Assembly: GCA_031253835.1 (NCBI GenBank)
Contig: JAIRVP010000071.1
Coordinates: forward strand, 1 to 51,291
Source: Burkholderia sp.
GTDB lineage: Bacteria; Pseudomonadota; Gammaproteobacteria; Burkholderiales; Burkholderiaceae
DNA: 51,291 nt
Direction: 5' to 3'
Shown here: piece after piece, positions 39,471 through 49,422 of the stretch
Layout: the number at the start of each line of letters is the position of its first letter
Position numbering within the stretch: position 1 is the stretch's first letter
Notes under the pieces: model-generated
Told to the model about the DNA's origin: nothing
Seen by the model: the letters and a program-made list of their open reading frames with translations, nothing else
Databases searched by the model: none
Translations under genes and position numbers: made by a program

Positions 39471-40373
39471 ATGAAAACCGGTAATCAGTTCAATACTGTC
39501 GCGCTCGTCGGCCGGAGCAACACGCCCGTCATCGCCGAGCCGCTCGCCACGCTGGCCGCCAGCCTCGCGAAGCTCGGCTTCGAGGTCGTGTTCGAAGGCG
39601 ATACCGCGCGCGAGATCGGCATCACCGGCTACCCGGCGCTCACCCCGGCCGAAATCGGGGCGCGCGCGGACGTGGCGGTCGTGCTCGGCGGCGACGGCAC
39701 GATGCTCGGCATCGGCCGCCAGCTGGCGCCGTACCGGACCCCGCTGATCGGGATCAACCACGGGCGGCTCGGCTTCATCACGGACATCGCGGCCGCCGAC
39801 ATGCACGCGCTCGTCCCCGTGATGCTGGCCGGCAAGTTCGAGCGCGAGGAGCGCGCCCTGCTCGAGGCGCGGATCATGCGCGACGGCGAGCCGATCTACC
39901 ACGCACTCGCGTTCAACGACGTCGTCGTGAACCGCAGCGGCTTCTCCGGGATGGTCGAGCTGCGCGCGTCGGTCGACGGCCGGTACATGTACAACCAGCG
40001 TTCGGACGGCCTGATCGTCGCGACACCGACCGGCTCGACCGCCTACGCGCTGTCGTCGGCCGGCCCGATCCTCCATCCGCAACTGGCCGGCATCGTGCTC
40101 GTGCCGATTGCGCCGCACGCGCTGTCGAACCGGCCGATCGTGCTGCCGGACGACTCGAAAATCGCGATCCAGATCGTCGGCGGGCGCGACGTCAACGTGA
40201 ACTTCGACATGCAGTCGTTCACGTCGCTCGAACTGAACGACACGATCGAGGTGCGCCGCTCGAAGCACACGGTGCCGTTCCTGCACCCGATCGGCTACAG
40301 CTACTACGCGACGCTGCGCAAGAAGCTGCACTGGAACGAACACGCCTCGAACGAAGACGACAAGGCGTCCTGA
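39471..40373 (+). CDS. nadK: NAD kinase
   Basis: A 300-residue ATP-NAD kinase. The GGDGT motif (VVLGGDGTMLGIGR), NHGRLGFITD, the NE/D-type FNDVVVNRS and the conserved ATPTGSTAYALSSAGPI are all present. It is the sole route to NADP in most bacteria. ATG 39471 is fixed by the conserved N-terminus and by the extended -10 hexamer just upstream; longer in-frame versions reach into the hrcA promoter. recN follows after 19 nt. Confidence 0.96.
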   Translation: MKTGNQFNTVALVGRSNTPVIAEPLATLAASLAKLGFEVVFEGDTAREIGITGYPALTPAEIGARADVAVVLGGDGTMLGIGRQLAPYRTPLIGINHGRLGFITDIAAADMHALVPVMLAGKFEREERALLEARIMRDGEPIYHALAFNDVVVNRSGFSGMVELRASVDGRYMYNQRSDGLIVATPTGSTAYALSSAGPILHPQLAGIVLVPIAPHALSNRPIVLPDDSKIAIQIVGGRDVNVNFDMQSFTSLELNDTIEVRRSKHTVPFLHPIGYSYYATLRKKLHWNEHASNEDDKAS

Positions 40374-40392
40374 CGCCGCTCCGCCCCACATC

Positions 40393-42042
40393 ATGCTCCG
40401 CCACCTCTCGATCCGCGACTTCGTCATCGTCGCCGCGCTCGATCTCGAATTCGACAGCGGCTTTTCCGTCTTTTCCGGCGAAACCGGCGCCGGGAAATCG
40501 ATCCTGATCGACGCCCTCGCCCTCGCGCTCGGCGAACGTTCCGACGCGAGCGTCGTGCGCACCGGCTGCGGCCGCGCCGACATCACGGCCGAATTCACGC
40601 CGCACGACCGCGTCGCGCGCTGGCTCGACGAACACGCGTTCGACACCGAGGACACCGTGATGCTGCGCCGCGTGATCGACGCGAACGGCCGCTCGCGTGC
40701 GTTCATCAACGGCACCAGCGCGACGCTCGCGCAGCTGCGCGAACTCGGCGAGATGCTCGTCGACATCCACGGCCAGCACGCGCACCAGCTGCTGATGCGG
40801 CCCGACGCGCAGCGCGAGCTGTTCGACACGCACGCGGGGCTCGTCGCCGATGCGGCGAACGTCGCGCGCGCATGGCGCGTATGGCGCGACGCGACGCAGG
40901 CGATCGACGCCGCGAAGGCGCACGAGCGCGAGCTGCAGCTCGAACGCGAAAAGCTCGCGTGGCAGCTCGCCGAGCTCGACAAGCTCGCGCCGCAGCCCGG
41001 CGAATGGGACGAAGTCAGCAACGAGCACAAGCGGCTGTCGCATTCGGCAAACCTGATCGAAGGCGTGCGCGGCGCGCTCAACGCGCTGTCTGAATCCGAC
41101 GACGCGATGCTCGCGCAGCTCGGCGCGATCGTGTCGAAGCTGCGCAGCCTGGCCGACTACGACACCTCGCTCGGCGATGCGCTCGCGTCGCTCGAACCGG
41201 CCGAGATCCAGTTGCAGGAAGCCGTCTATTCGCTGTCGCACTACGCGCAGCGCGTCGATCTCGACCCCGAGCGGCTCGCGCAGGTCGAGACGCGCCTCGA
41301 TGCGCTGCACTCGACCGCCCGCAAGTTCCGGCTGCCGCCCGACACGCTGCACGAGGAACATGCGGCGCGCCGCGCGCAGCTCGCCGCGCTCGACGCGGCC
41401 GCCGATCTCGGCGCGCTCGAGGCGACGCAGGCCAAGGCACGCGAAGCCTATCTCGCCGACGCGAAGCACCTGTCGAAGGCGCGCGCGCAGGCCGCGAAGG
41501 TGCTGGGCACGGCCGTCACGGCCGGCATGCAGGAATTGTCGATGGCCGGCGGCAGCTTCGAAGTCGCGCTCGTGCCGCTCGCCGACGGCGGCCCGCACGG
41601 GCTCGAGCAGGTCGAGTTCCGCGTCGCCGGGCACCCGGGCGTGCCTCTGCGGCCGCTCGCGAAGGTCGCGTCGGGCGGCGAACTCGCGCGGATCAGCCTC
41701 GCGCTCGCGGTCATCGCCAGCGCGGCAAGCCCGACGCCGACACTGATCTTCGACGAAGTCGACACGGGGATCGGCGGCGGCGTCGCCGAAGTGGTCGGCC
41801 GCCTGCTGCACCAGCTCGGGCGCGACCGCCAGGTGCTGTGCGTGACGCACCTGCCGCAGGTCGCCGCACGCGGCGACCATCACTTCCAGGTCGCGAAGGG
41901 CGCCGACGATCGTGGCGGCACGGTGTCGACGGTCGTCGCGCTCGACCGCGCGAACCGGATCGAGGAAGTCGCGCGGATGCTCGGCGGGCTCGAGATCACG
42001 GCCACGACGCGCAAGCACGCGAAGGAAATGCTGGCGGCCTGA
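40393..42042 (+). CDS. recN: DNA repair protein RecN
   Basis: A 549-residue SMC-like ATPase for double-strand-break repair. Walker A is GETGAGKS near residue 35. A long coiled coil covers about 155-370. The ABC signature lies in ASGGELARISLAL, and Walker B is LIFDEVDTGIGG, followed by CVTHLPQVAARGDHH. It holds broken ends and promotes sister-chromatid cohesion after damage. It pairs with nadK upstream, a conserved neighbourhood. The downstream end is convergent with glnE. Confidence 0.96.
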   Translation: MLRHLSIRDFVIVAALDLEFDSGFSVFSGETGAGKSILIDALALALGERSDASVVRTGCGRADITAEFTPHDRVARWLDEHAFDTEDTVMLRRVIDANGRSRAFINGTSATLAQLRELGEMLVDIHGQHAHQLLMRPDAQRELFDTHAGLVADAANVARAWRVWRDATQAIDAAKAHERELQLEREKLAWQLAELDKLAPQPGEWDEVSNEHKRLSHSANLIEGVRGALNALSESDDAMLAQLGAIVSKLRSLADYDTSLGDALASLEPAEIQLQEAVYSLSHYAQRVDLDPERLAQVETRLDALHSTARKFRLPPDTLHEEHAARRAQLAALDAAADLGALEATQAKAREAYLADAKHLSKARAQAAKVLGTAVTAGMQELSMAGGSFEVALVPLADGGPHGLEQVEFRVAGHPGVPLRPLAKVASGGELARISLALAVIASAASPTPTLIFDEVDTGIGGGVAEVVGRLLHQLGRDRQVLCVTHLPQVAARGDHHFQVAKGADDRGGTVSTVVALDRANRIEEVARMLGGLEITATTRKHAKEMLAA

Positions 42043-42093
42043 CGCGGCCGGCAACCCGCGCCGGCCAAACCGGCCGGGCTCACAACACGCTCA

Positions 42094-42124
42094 GGGCGGT
42101 CCGCGGCCGATACCGCGCCCGCCC
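42094..42124. terminator. Hairpin between convergent recN and glnE
   Basis: GGGCGG plus CGCGG pairs with CCGCG plus CCCGCCC across a small internal loop, with apex CCGATA. There is no U-tract on either side, so termination efficiency is uncertain. Confidence 0.5.
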
Positions 42125-42133
42125 TGCCGTCGT

Positions 42134-44935
42134 TCAAACACCCGTTTCAACTGCGCCGAACACGCGCGCCCACAGCGCCGTCACGGCCGCCCGCTCGTCG
42201 GCCACCACGGCCGGATCGACGCGCGCCTTCTCCATCCCGTCGAGCCGCAGCTTGTGCTGCAGCTTCCGGTACTTGCGGTACGCGGCGCCGACGCGCTCGG
42301 CCTCGTCCTCGCCCATCAGCCCGAAACGCGCGACCTCGCGCAGCAGCGCGATGTTGCCGGTATTGCGGATCAGCTCGGCGTCGCTCGACGCGTGCAGCAG
42401 CACCCAGTACTGGACGATGAACTCGATGTCGACCATCCCGCCGCGATCGTGCTTCAGGTCGAACAGCTCGGTCTGGTTCGGATGGCCGGCAAACACCTTG
42501 CCGCGCATGTCGACGATCTCCTTCGCGAGCACGCCGCCGTCGCGCGGCGTCGTCAGCACCTGCTGGCGGATCGCCTCGAAGTCCTCGCCGATCTGCGCAT
42601 CGCCCGCGCTGTAGCGGGCGCGCGTCAGCGCCTGGTGCTCCCACACCCACGCGGTATTCGCGGCATCGCCCTCGCGCAGCTGGTAGCGGCGGAACGCATC
42701 GAGATCGGTGACGAGCAGCCCGGCCTCGCCGTTCGGCCGCAGCCGCAGGTCGATGTCGAACAGCGCGCCGGCACCGGTCGCGGTCGTGAGCCACGTGATG
42801 AGCCGCCGCGTGAAGGTCGTGTAGACGTCCGCCGAGCGATCGTCGGGGTCGTCGTACAGGAAGATCAGGTCGAGATCCGACGCGTAGCCGAGCTCCTTGC
42901 CGCCCAGCTTGCCGTACGCGATCGCCGCGAACTTCGGCACGTCGCGATGGCGCTTCGCCAGCTGCGACCAGACGACTTCGATCGTCACGTCGAGCACCGC
43001 GTCGGCCAGCTCGGACAGCCGGTCGCTCACATGCTCGACCGACAGCTGCCCGGCCAGGTCGATCAGCAGGATCCGGAACACCTCCGCGTGCTGCGCGTGC
43101 CGCAGTAGGTCCATCTGCTGCTCGGGGCCGTCGGCCGCCGCAAGGCGCGCGCGCAGCGCGTCCTTGAACGCGGGCCAGTCGAACGGGCTCGCGATCGCCT
43201 CGTCGTCGAGCAGTTCGTCGAGCAGCTGCGGGTGGCGGATCAGGTAGCCGCCGCCCCAGCGCGTCGCACCGAGCACCGACAGCACGCGGTCGAGCGCGGC
43301 CGGATACTCGGTCAGGAGCGCGAGATAGACGCCGCGCCGGCTGACCGTCTCGAGCAGGTCGAACAGGCGCACGATCGTGTCGTCGCGGCGCGCGGCATCG
43401 ATTTTCGGCGCGGCGTCGAGCGCCCGCTGCGCGACGCTGTCGAAGCGCTGCCGGCTCTTCTCCGGCAGCCCCGTGTAGCGCGACGATTGCCAGATCGCGC
43501 GCAGCCGCGCGAGCACGGTGGCCGGATCGGCAAAGCCGAGGCCGTCGAGGCGCGCGACCAGCGCGTCGTCCTCGCCGTCGTCGGCCAGCGCGCCGCTCCA
43601 GATCCACGCGGCTGCCGTGTCGTCGCCGGCCGCACAGGGCGCGCCGCTCACCTTGTCGGCGAAAATCTGGCGGAACTGCGCCTCGACGAAGGTCCGGTGG
43701 CCGTCCAGCACCGTCATCAGCGCCGCATAGTCGGCAAAGCCGAGCGATGCGGCCAGCGCCGCGCGTTCATCCGGTTCGACCGGCATCGCGTGGGTCTGCG
43801 CGTCGTTGCGGTACTGCAGCCGGTGCTCGAGCGTGCGCAGGAAATTGTAAGCATCGGACAGGCGTGCACGCACGTCCTCGCCGATCAGCCCGCGCGCCTG
43901 CGCATGACGCAGCACCGCGAGCGTCGGCCGCACGCGGAATTCGGCATCCTGGCCGCCGCGGATCAGCTGGAACACCTGTGCGCTGAACTCGATCTCGCGG
44001 ATCCCGCCGCGCCCGAGCTTGATGTCGTCGGCCTTGTCGGGCCGCATCGACGCGCGCCGCGCGGCTTCCTGCCGGATCTGCTGGTGCAGCGAACGGATCG
44101 CACCGATCACGCCGAAATCGAGATAGCGGCGGTACACGAACGGCTTGACGATCGACTCGAGCTGCGACTCGAGCCGCTGCGCGGCGTCGCTGTCGCCTTC
44201 CGACACGAGCCGCCCCTTGATCCACGCGTAGCGCTCCCACTCGCGCCCCTGCACGTAGAAGTATTCCTCGAGCATCCCGAGGCTGCACACGAGCGGCCCC
44301 GAATCGCCGTTCGGGCGCAGCCGCATGTCGACGCGGAACACGTAGCCGTCGGCGGTGACCTCGGACAGCACGCCGATCAGGCGCCGGCCGAGCCGCGTGA
44401 AATATTCCTGCGTGGACAGCGGCGAACGCGTGCCGCCGGTCGTCTCGCCGTCGTCCTCGTAGACGAAGATCAGGTCGATGTCCGACGACACGTTCAGCTC
44501 GCGGCCGCCGAGCTTGCCCATCCCGACCACGCCGAGCACGACGCGCTGGCCGTTGGCGCCGCGCGGCTCGCCGTACATTGCCTCGAGTTCGGCCGACAGC
44601 AGCGCGAACGAGCGCTGCACGGCCACTTCGGCGAGATCGGTCATCGCGCCCGTCACCTCGGCGACGTCGGCCAGCCCGCGCAAATCGCGCTCCGCGACCG
44701 CGCCGAACGCCTCGGCGCGCAGTTGCCGCAGCGCGCGCTTCAGTTGCTCCTCGGTCGGCGCGGCCGTGCCGGCCGGCGTCGCGAGCAATTCGGTGAGGCG
44801 TGCGTCGAGCTGCGCGCGGCCGAGCGGCGCGGCCGCCCACGCGGCCACCTGCTCGGCGAGCGCGGGCCGCGCGGCAGCCGCGCGGGCAAGGTATCGGGAA
44901 TAGGACGTGCTGATCAGGGCGGAAGCGTCGGTCAT
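42134..44935 (-). CDS. glnE: Bifunctional glutamine-synthetase adenylyltransferase/deadenylylase
   Basis: A 933-residue GlnE with duplicated nucleotidyltransferase domains. The N-terminal unit carries GMGKLGGRELNVSSDIDLIFVYED (deadenylylase), and the C-terminal unit YGKLGGKELGYASDLDLIFLYDD (adenylylase). Each has the G-x(n)-D-x-D catalytic pattern and ends in an R..LRPNGDSG / LRLRPNGEAG block. It tunes glutamine synthetase by covalent AMP addition under PII control. ATG 44935 is the likely start; the frame is open for 63 further codons without conservation. It is divergent from the YhdP gene. Confidence 0.95.
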   Translation of the reverse strand: MTDASALISTSYSRYLARAAAARPALAEQVAAWAAAPLGRAQLDARLTELLATPAGTAAPTEEQLKRALRQLRAEAFGAVAERDLRGLADVAEVTGAMTDLAEVAVQRSFALLSAELEAMYGEPRGANGQRVVLGVVGMGKLGGRELNVSSDIDLIFVYEDDGETTGGTRSPLSTQEYFTRLGRRLIGVLSEVTADGYVFRVDMRLRPNGDSGPLVCSLGMLEEYFYVQGREWERYAWIKGRLVSEGDSDAAQRLESQLESIVKPFVYRRYLDFGVIGAIRSLHQQIRQEAARRASMRPDKADDIKLGRGGIREIEFSAQVFQLIRGGQDAEFRVRPTLAVLRHAQARGLIGEDVRARLSDAYNFLRTLEHRLQYRNDAQTHAMPVEPDERAALAASLGFADYAALMTVLDGHRTFVEAQFRQIFADKVSGAPCAAGDDTAAAWIWSGALADDGEDDALVARLDGLGFADPATVLARLRAIWQSSRYTGLPEKSRQRFDSVAQRALDAAPKIDAARRDDTIVRLFDLLETVSRRGVYLALLTEYPAALDRVLSVLGATRWGGGYLIRHPQLLDELLDDEAIASPFDWPAFKDALRARLAAADGPEQQMDLLRHAQHAEVFRILLIDLAGQLSVEHVSDRLSELADAVLDVTIEVVWSQLAKRHRDVPKFAAIAYGKLGGKELGYASDLDLIFLYDDPDDRSADVYTTFTRRLITWLTTATGAGALFDIDLRLRPNGEAGLLVTDLDAFRRYQLREGDAANTAWVWEHQALTRARYSAGDAQIGEDFEAIRQQVLTTPRDGGVLAKEIVDMRGKVFAGHPNQTELFDLKHDRGGMVDIEFIVQYWVLLHASSDAELIRNTGNIALLREVARFGLMGEDEAERVGAAYRKYRKLQHKLRLDGMEKARVDPAVVADERAAVTALWARVFGAVETGV

Positions 44936-45165
44936 CGAGAAGCGGGCCTGGCGGAAAGGCCGGCCGGCGCGGGCCGGCGCGTGCGCGCCCCGCTGCCGAC
45001 CGGCCTCATGAACTCGGCGCGGCACCGCGGGACGCACGTGCGTCCGTCGCGAAACCGCGCGCCGGAAAGCCCGTGCCGTGCTGCCGCAACGGCCGCCGGC
45101 ACGAACCCGTGTGATACATTTCAACGTCAGTCTGCAAAACTACCATATCGCCGCCCGTCCGCCGC

Positions 45166-48100
45166 ATGTCCGACCGTCAGGAATCCGCCGTAGCAGCGCC
45201 CGAAGCGGGACCTCCGAAGCACGATCATCCGGTCTTGCGTCGCGTGTTCAGGGTGACGCTGGCAGTCGGGATCGGCACCTACTTCGTCGCGTCCGGCGCG
45301 TTCCTCGGGCTGCGCTACGTCCTGCTGCCCCGCATCGACGAATTCCGCCCGCGCATCGAGCGCGCGGTGTCCGACAAGCTCCACGCACAGCTTTCGATCG
45401 GCAAGCTTTCCCCGAACTGGTCCGGCATGCAGCCGGGCGTCGAACTCACGAACCTGACGATCCGCGGCCGTGACGGCAAGGTCGCGCTGTCGGTCCCGCA
45501 TGCGACGGCCGCGCTGTCGTGGATGTCGCTGCTGCGGCTGTCGCCGGCGCTGTCGAGCCTGGTCGTCGACCAGCCCGACCTCGTCGTCGCGCGCGCGGCC
45601 GACGGCTCGCTGAGCGTCGCGGGCGTCGGCGTGGCGACCACCCACGGCGGCAACGACACGTTCGGCACGTGGCTGCTGAAGCAGGAGGCGATCGTGCTGC
45701 GCGGCGGCACGCTGCGCTGGCGCGATGCGCAGCACGACGCACCGGAGCTCGTGCTGTCGGGCATCCGGCTCGCGGTGCTCAACAACGGCCGCGTGCACAA
45801 GGCCGCGCTGCAGGCGCCCGCGAACGGCACGCTGCTGCTCGGCCCGCTCGATTTCCGCGCGCGCTTCAGGCACAAGCCGCTCGCGCCGATCGGCAAGCCG
45901 TCGAACTGGACCGGCGACGCATACCTGTCGACGGGCCCCGTCGACCTGCAGACGCTCACGCGCTACCTCGACGTGCCGCTGACGATCCACGCAGGCCGGA
46001 TCGACAACGCGATCTGGGCGACCTTCAGCGACGGCCACCTGCGCTCGGCGGGCGGCGACCTGCAAGGTGCCGACGTCGCGCTGCGGGTACGCCCGACGCA
46101 ACCGCGGCTCGACGTGCCGACGGTCGGCTTCGGCTGGGACATGGTGCTCGACGCCGGTCACGACTACACGCTGCACCTGACGCGCTTCAACGCGGAGCTC
46201 GGCCAGCCGCCGCTGCCGGACGGCACGCCGCTCGCGCGCTCGCTCGCGCTGTCGACGCTGACGGCGCGCTACCGCGTGCCGACCGCGACGCAGGGGCAAT
46301 TGATCAGCGTCGTCGGCGACCGCGTCGATCTCGGCATCCTCAGCGAGTTCATCCGCGGGCTGCCGCTGCCCGCACGCCTGCGCAACGAGCTGATCAAGAT
46401 CGACCCGCACGGGATGGTGCAGAACTATCACATCGAGGTCGAGCGCGCGAAACCCGCGCGGGCCGACCTCGCCGACGAGGAACGGCGCACCGGCGCCGCG
46501 CCGATCGTCCGCTACCGCTTCCTCGGCGACCTGCAGGGCATCAGCTTCGCGGCCCAGGAGCCGCCGCCCGGGCTCTCGCCGCGCGGCCACCCGCGCGCCG
46601 GCTGGCCGGGCATCGAGAATCTGTGGGGCCGCGTCGACGCGAACGAAACGGGCGGCAGCGCGCATTTCGACACGGTCAATGCGGCCGTCACCGTGCCCGG
46701 CGAGTTCGACGAGCCGCGCCTGACGTTCGACCGGCTGCGCGGCAACGCCAAGTGGGTCATCACGCCCGCGCCCGGCGAGAAACACGCGCGCGTCGACGTG
46801 TCGCTGCCCGACCTGCTCGTGTCGAACCCCGATGCCGAAATCGCGGTGTCGGGCTCGTACACGAACCCCGGCCACGGCCGCGGCACGCTCGACCTGCGCG
46901 CCGATTTCGCGCGCGCGTCGGTGGCGCGCATTCCGCGCTACCTGCCGACCGGGATGTCCGAGCACCTGCGCGACTATCTCGGCCACGCGCTGCAGGACGG
47001 CAAGGTGACCAAGGGCGCGTCGATCGTCGCGCGCGGCCCGCTCGAGAAATTCCCGTTCGAACACGAGCCCGACGCCGGCGTGTTCCACATCGTCGCGCCG
47101 TTCACCGGCGGCCGCTTCGAGCCGACGCCCTACCCGCCGCGCAAGCTCGCGAACGGCACGCCGAGCGTGTGGCCGGCGCTCGACGGGATCGATGGCGTGT
47201 TCGAGCTCACGCAGAACAAGCTGCGCTTCGACATCGACCGCGCGCACTACAAGCGCGTCGCGCTGACGAAGGTCGTGGGCCGCATCGACGATCTCGGCAA
47301 CCCGTCGCACGCGCCGCTGATCATCGACGGCCATGCGCAGGGCCCGCTCGCCGACCTGATCGACTACGCGGACAACAGCTCGCTCGGCACGATGAGCGGC
47401 CACATCGGCCAGCGGATCGACGCGCAGGGGCCCGCCTCGCTCGCGCTCAAGATCACGATTCCGCAGCACGTCGCGCATCCGCATACGCACATCGAAGGCG
47501 CGCTCGCGTTCGGCGGCAACACGCTGTCGACCAGCGGCGTGCCGCCGTTGTCGGCGCTGCGCGGCAGCGTCCGCTTCACTGAAGCGGGCGCATCGCTGCA
47601 CGACCTGTCGGGTCGCTTCCTCGGCGGCCCGGTGCGCGCGAACGGCAACTTCCAGTCGCACGGCCCGTACACGGTGGACGTCGACGGCCGGCTCGCGCTC
47701 GACGCCGCGCGCGGCCTGAACCTGCACGGCCCGGCGGCCGCGCTGCTCGAACACGTGGTCGGCGACGCGCCGTACAAGGTCGCCGTGCGCGGCGCGCCGG
47801 GCCGCCTGCCCGACATCAGCGCGCATTCCGACCTGACCGGCGTCGCGCTGAATTTCCCCGCGCCGTTCGCGAAACCGGCCGGCACGCCGATGCCGTTCAG
47901 CTTCACGCTGCAGCCGGCGCCGCAGGCCGACGGCAAGCGCCTCGAGCATGCCGACCTGACGCTCGGCCCGGTGTCGGCCACCTATCTGCTCGACGCGACG
48001 CGCGGCCAGCCGCTGCGCGCGGTGCGCGGCGCGATGGGCATCCACCGGATGCCCGACATGCCGCAGGACGGCGTGAGCGCGGCCGTCGACGTCGGCGAGC

Positions 48101-49371
48101 TGGACGCCGACGCGTGGCTCGCGCTCGCCCGCACGCTGAAACCGGACACACCGCGCGCACCGGAGCCGCCGGCCGCGCCGCGCGTCGATTTCGCGAGCTT
48201 CGCGCCGAAGCGCTTCGCGCTCCACTTCGGCACGCTGAAGCTGCTCAAGCGCAACTGGGAAAACGTGATCGTCGGCGCGTCGCACGTCGACGACCTCTGG
48301 CAGGCGAACATCGCGTCGAACCAGGTATCGGGCTACCTGTCGTGGGCGCCGGGCGGCGGCCACAACGGCGCGGGCGTGCTGAACGCGCGGCTCGCGAAGC
48401 TGGTGGTGCCGCAGAGCGCGCAGCACGACCTCGTCGGCCGCGCGATGAACCTGCCGACGCCGACCGATCGCCCGATGCCGTCGATCGACCTGATCGTCGA
48501 CCAGGTCGTCGCGCGCGACCACGACATCGGCCGGCTCGTCGTCAACGCGCGCAACATCGACGAAGACGGCACGCCCGTGTGGCAGCTCGACAAGCTGGAA
48601 CTGTCGAACCCGGCCGCGAAGCTGACGGCGACCGGCAACTGGCGCACGTCGCGCCGCGCGCTCGCCCGCGGCGCCGACGAGAACGACGCGCCGCGCCGCA
48701 CCGTGTTCGACTTCAAGCTCGACATCGACAACGCGGGCGCACTGCTCGACCGCGTCGGCCTGCCGCGCACGCTCGCGGACGGCCACGGCTCGGTCACGGG
48801 CAAGGTCGGCTGGCGCGGCGGCCCGACGGCGCTCGATTTCCCGTCGCTCGGCGGCCAGGTCTCGGTCGATCTCGAACACGGGCAGATCCTGAAGGTCGAT
48901 CCGGGCGCGGCGAAACTCCTCGGCGTGCTGAGCCTGCAGAGCCTCGCGCGCTTCCTGACGCTGAATTTCCGCGACGTGGTCGGCAAGGGGCTGCCGTTCG
49001 ACAAGATCACGGGCACCGGCCGGATCTCGAACGGGATCGCGCGCACCGACGACTTCTCGATGATGACGGGGCCCGCGAACGTCACCGTGCGCGGCGCGGT
49101 CGATCTCGGCACCGAGACCCAGGACCTGCATGCGCATGTCGCGCCGAAAATCAGCGCGGGCGCGGCCGCGATCGGGGCGGCCGTCATCAATCCGCTGCTC
49201 GGCATCGGCGTGCTGGCCGCGAACTACGCGCTGTCGGAAACGCTGTCGCGCGCGTTCGCGCTCGACTACACGATCACCGGCTCGTGGGCGCACCCGCACA
49301 TCGAGCGGGTGCGGGGCGATCAGGGTAAGATGAATCACGGTCCGGCCGATGCGGCGAACCAGAATCATTGA
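45166..49371 (+). CDS. YhdP-like (AsmA superfamily) envelope lipid-transport protein
   Basis: A 1401-residue protein with one N-terminal membrane anchor (about residues 28-50, FRVTLAVGIGTYFVASGAFL) and a very long beta-rich periplasmic body. It ends in a C-terminal AsmA-like/DUF3971-type region (KITGTGRISNGIARTDDFSMMTGPANVTVRG, then GAAVINPLLGIGVLAANYAL, typical of YhdP ends). YhdP, TamB and YdbH form bridges that move phospholipids to the outer membrane in E. coli. Members of this group are typically about 1200-1400 residues. No strong ribosome-binding site is visible. The nitrilase-like gene follows after 51 nt. Confidence 0.9.
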   Translation: MSDRQESAVAAPEAGPPKHDHPVLRRVFRVTLAVGIGTYFVASGAFLGLRYVLLPRIDEFRPRIERAVSDKLHAQLSIGKLSPNWSGMQPGVELTNLTIRGRDGKVALSVPHATAALSWMSLLRLSPALSSLVVDQPDLVVARAADGSLSVAGVGVATTHGGNDTFGTWLLKQEAIVLRGGTLRWRDAQHDAPELVLSGIRLAVLNNGRVHKAALQAPANGTLLLGPLDFRARFRHKPLAPIGKPSNWTGDAYLSTGPVDLQTLTRYLDVPLTIHAGRIDNAIWATFSDGHLRSAGGDLQGADVALRVRPTQPRLDVPTVGFGWDMVLDAGHDYTLHLTRFNAELGQPPLPDGTPLARSLALSTLTARYRVPTATQGQLISVVGDRVDLGILSEFIRGLPLPARLRNELIKIDPHGMVQNYHIEVERAKPARADLADEERRTGAAPIVRYRFLGDLQGISFAAQEPPPGLSPRGHPRAGWPGIENLWGRVDANETGGSAHFDTVNAAVTVPGEFDEPRLTFDRLRGNAKWVITPAPGEKHARVDVSLPDLLVSNPDAEIAVSGSYTNPGHGRGTLDLRADFARASVARIPRYLPTGMSEHLRDYLGHALQDGKVTKGASIVARGPLEKFPFEHEPDAGVFHIVAPFTGGRFEPTPYPPRKLANGTPSVWPALDGIDGVFELTQNKLRFDIDRAHYKRVALTKVVGRIDDLGNPSHAPLIIDGHAQGPLADLIDYADNSSLGTMSGHIGQRIDAQGPASLALKITIPQHVAHPHTHIEGALAFGGNTLSTSGVPPLSALRGSVRFTEAGASLHDLSGRFLGGPVRANGNFQSHGPYTVDVDGRLALDAARGLNLHGPAAALLEHVVGDAPYKVAVRGAPGRLPDISAHSDLTGVALNFPAPFAKPAGTPMPFSFTLQPAPQADGKRLEHADLTLGPVSATYLLDATRGQPLRAVRGAMGIHRMPDMPQDGVSAAVDVGELDADAWLALARTLKPDTPRAPEPPAAPRVDFASFAPKRFALHFGTLKLLKRNWENVIVGASHVDDLWQANIASNQVSGYLSWAPGGGHNGAGVLNARLAKLVVPQSAQHDLVGRAMNLPTPTDRPMPSIDLIVDQVVARDHDIGRLVVNARNIDEDGTPVWQLDKLELSNPAAKLTATGNWRTSRRALARGADENDAPRRTVFDFKLDIDNAGALLDRVGLPRTLADGHGSVTGKVGWRGGPTALDFPSLGGQVSVDLEHGQILKVDPGAAKLLGVLSLQSLARFLTLNFRDVVGKGLPFDKITGTGRISNGIARTDDFSMMTGPANVTVRGAVDLGTETQDLHAHVAPKISAGAAAIGAAVINPLLGIGVLAANYALSETLSRAFALDYTITGSWAHPHIERVRGDQGKMNHGPADAANQNH

Positions 49372-49422
49372 GCCGCGCATGGCGCCGGGCCGCACCCCAT
49401 TTATGATGCAACCGATCCCGCG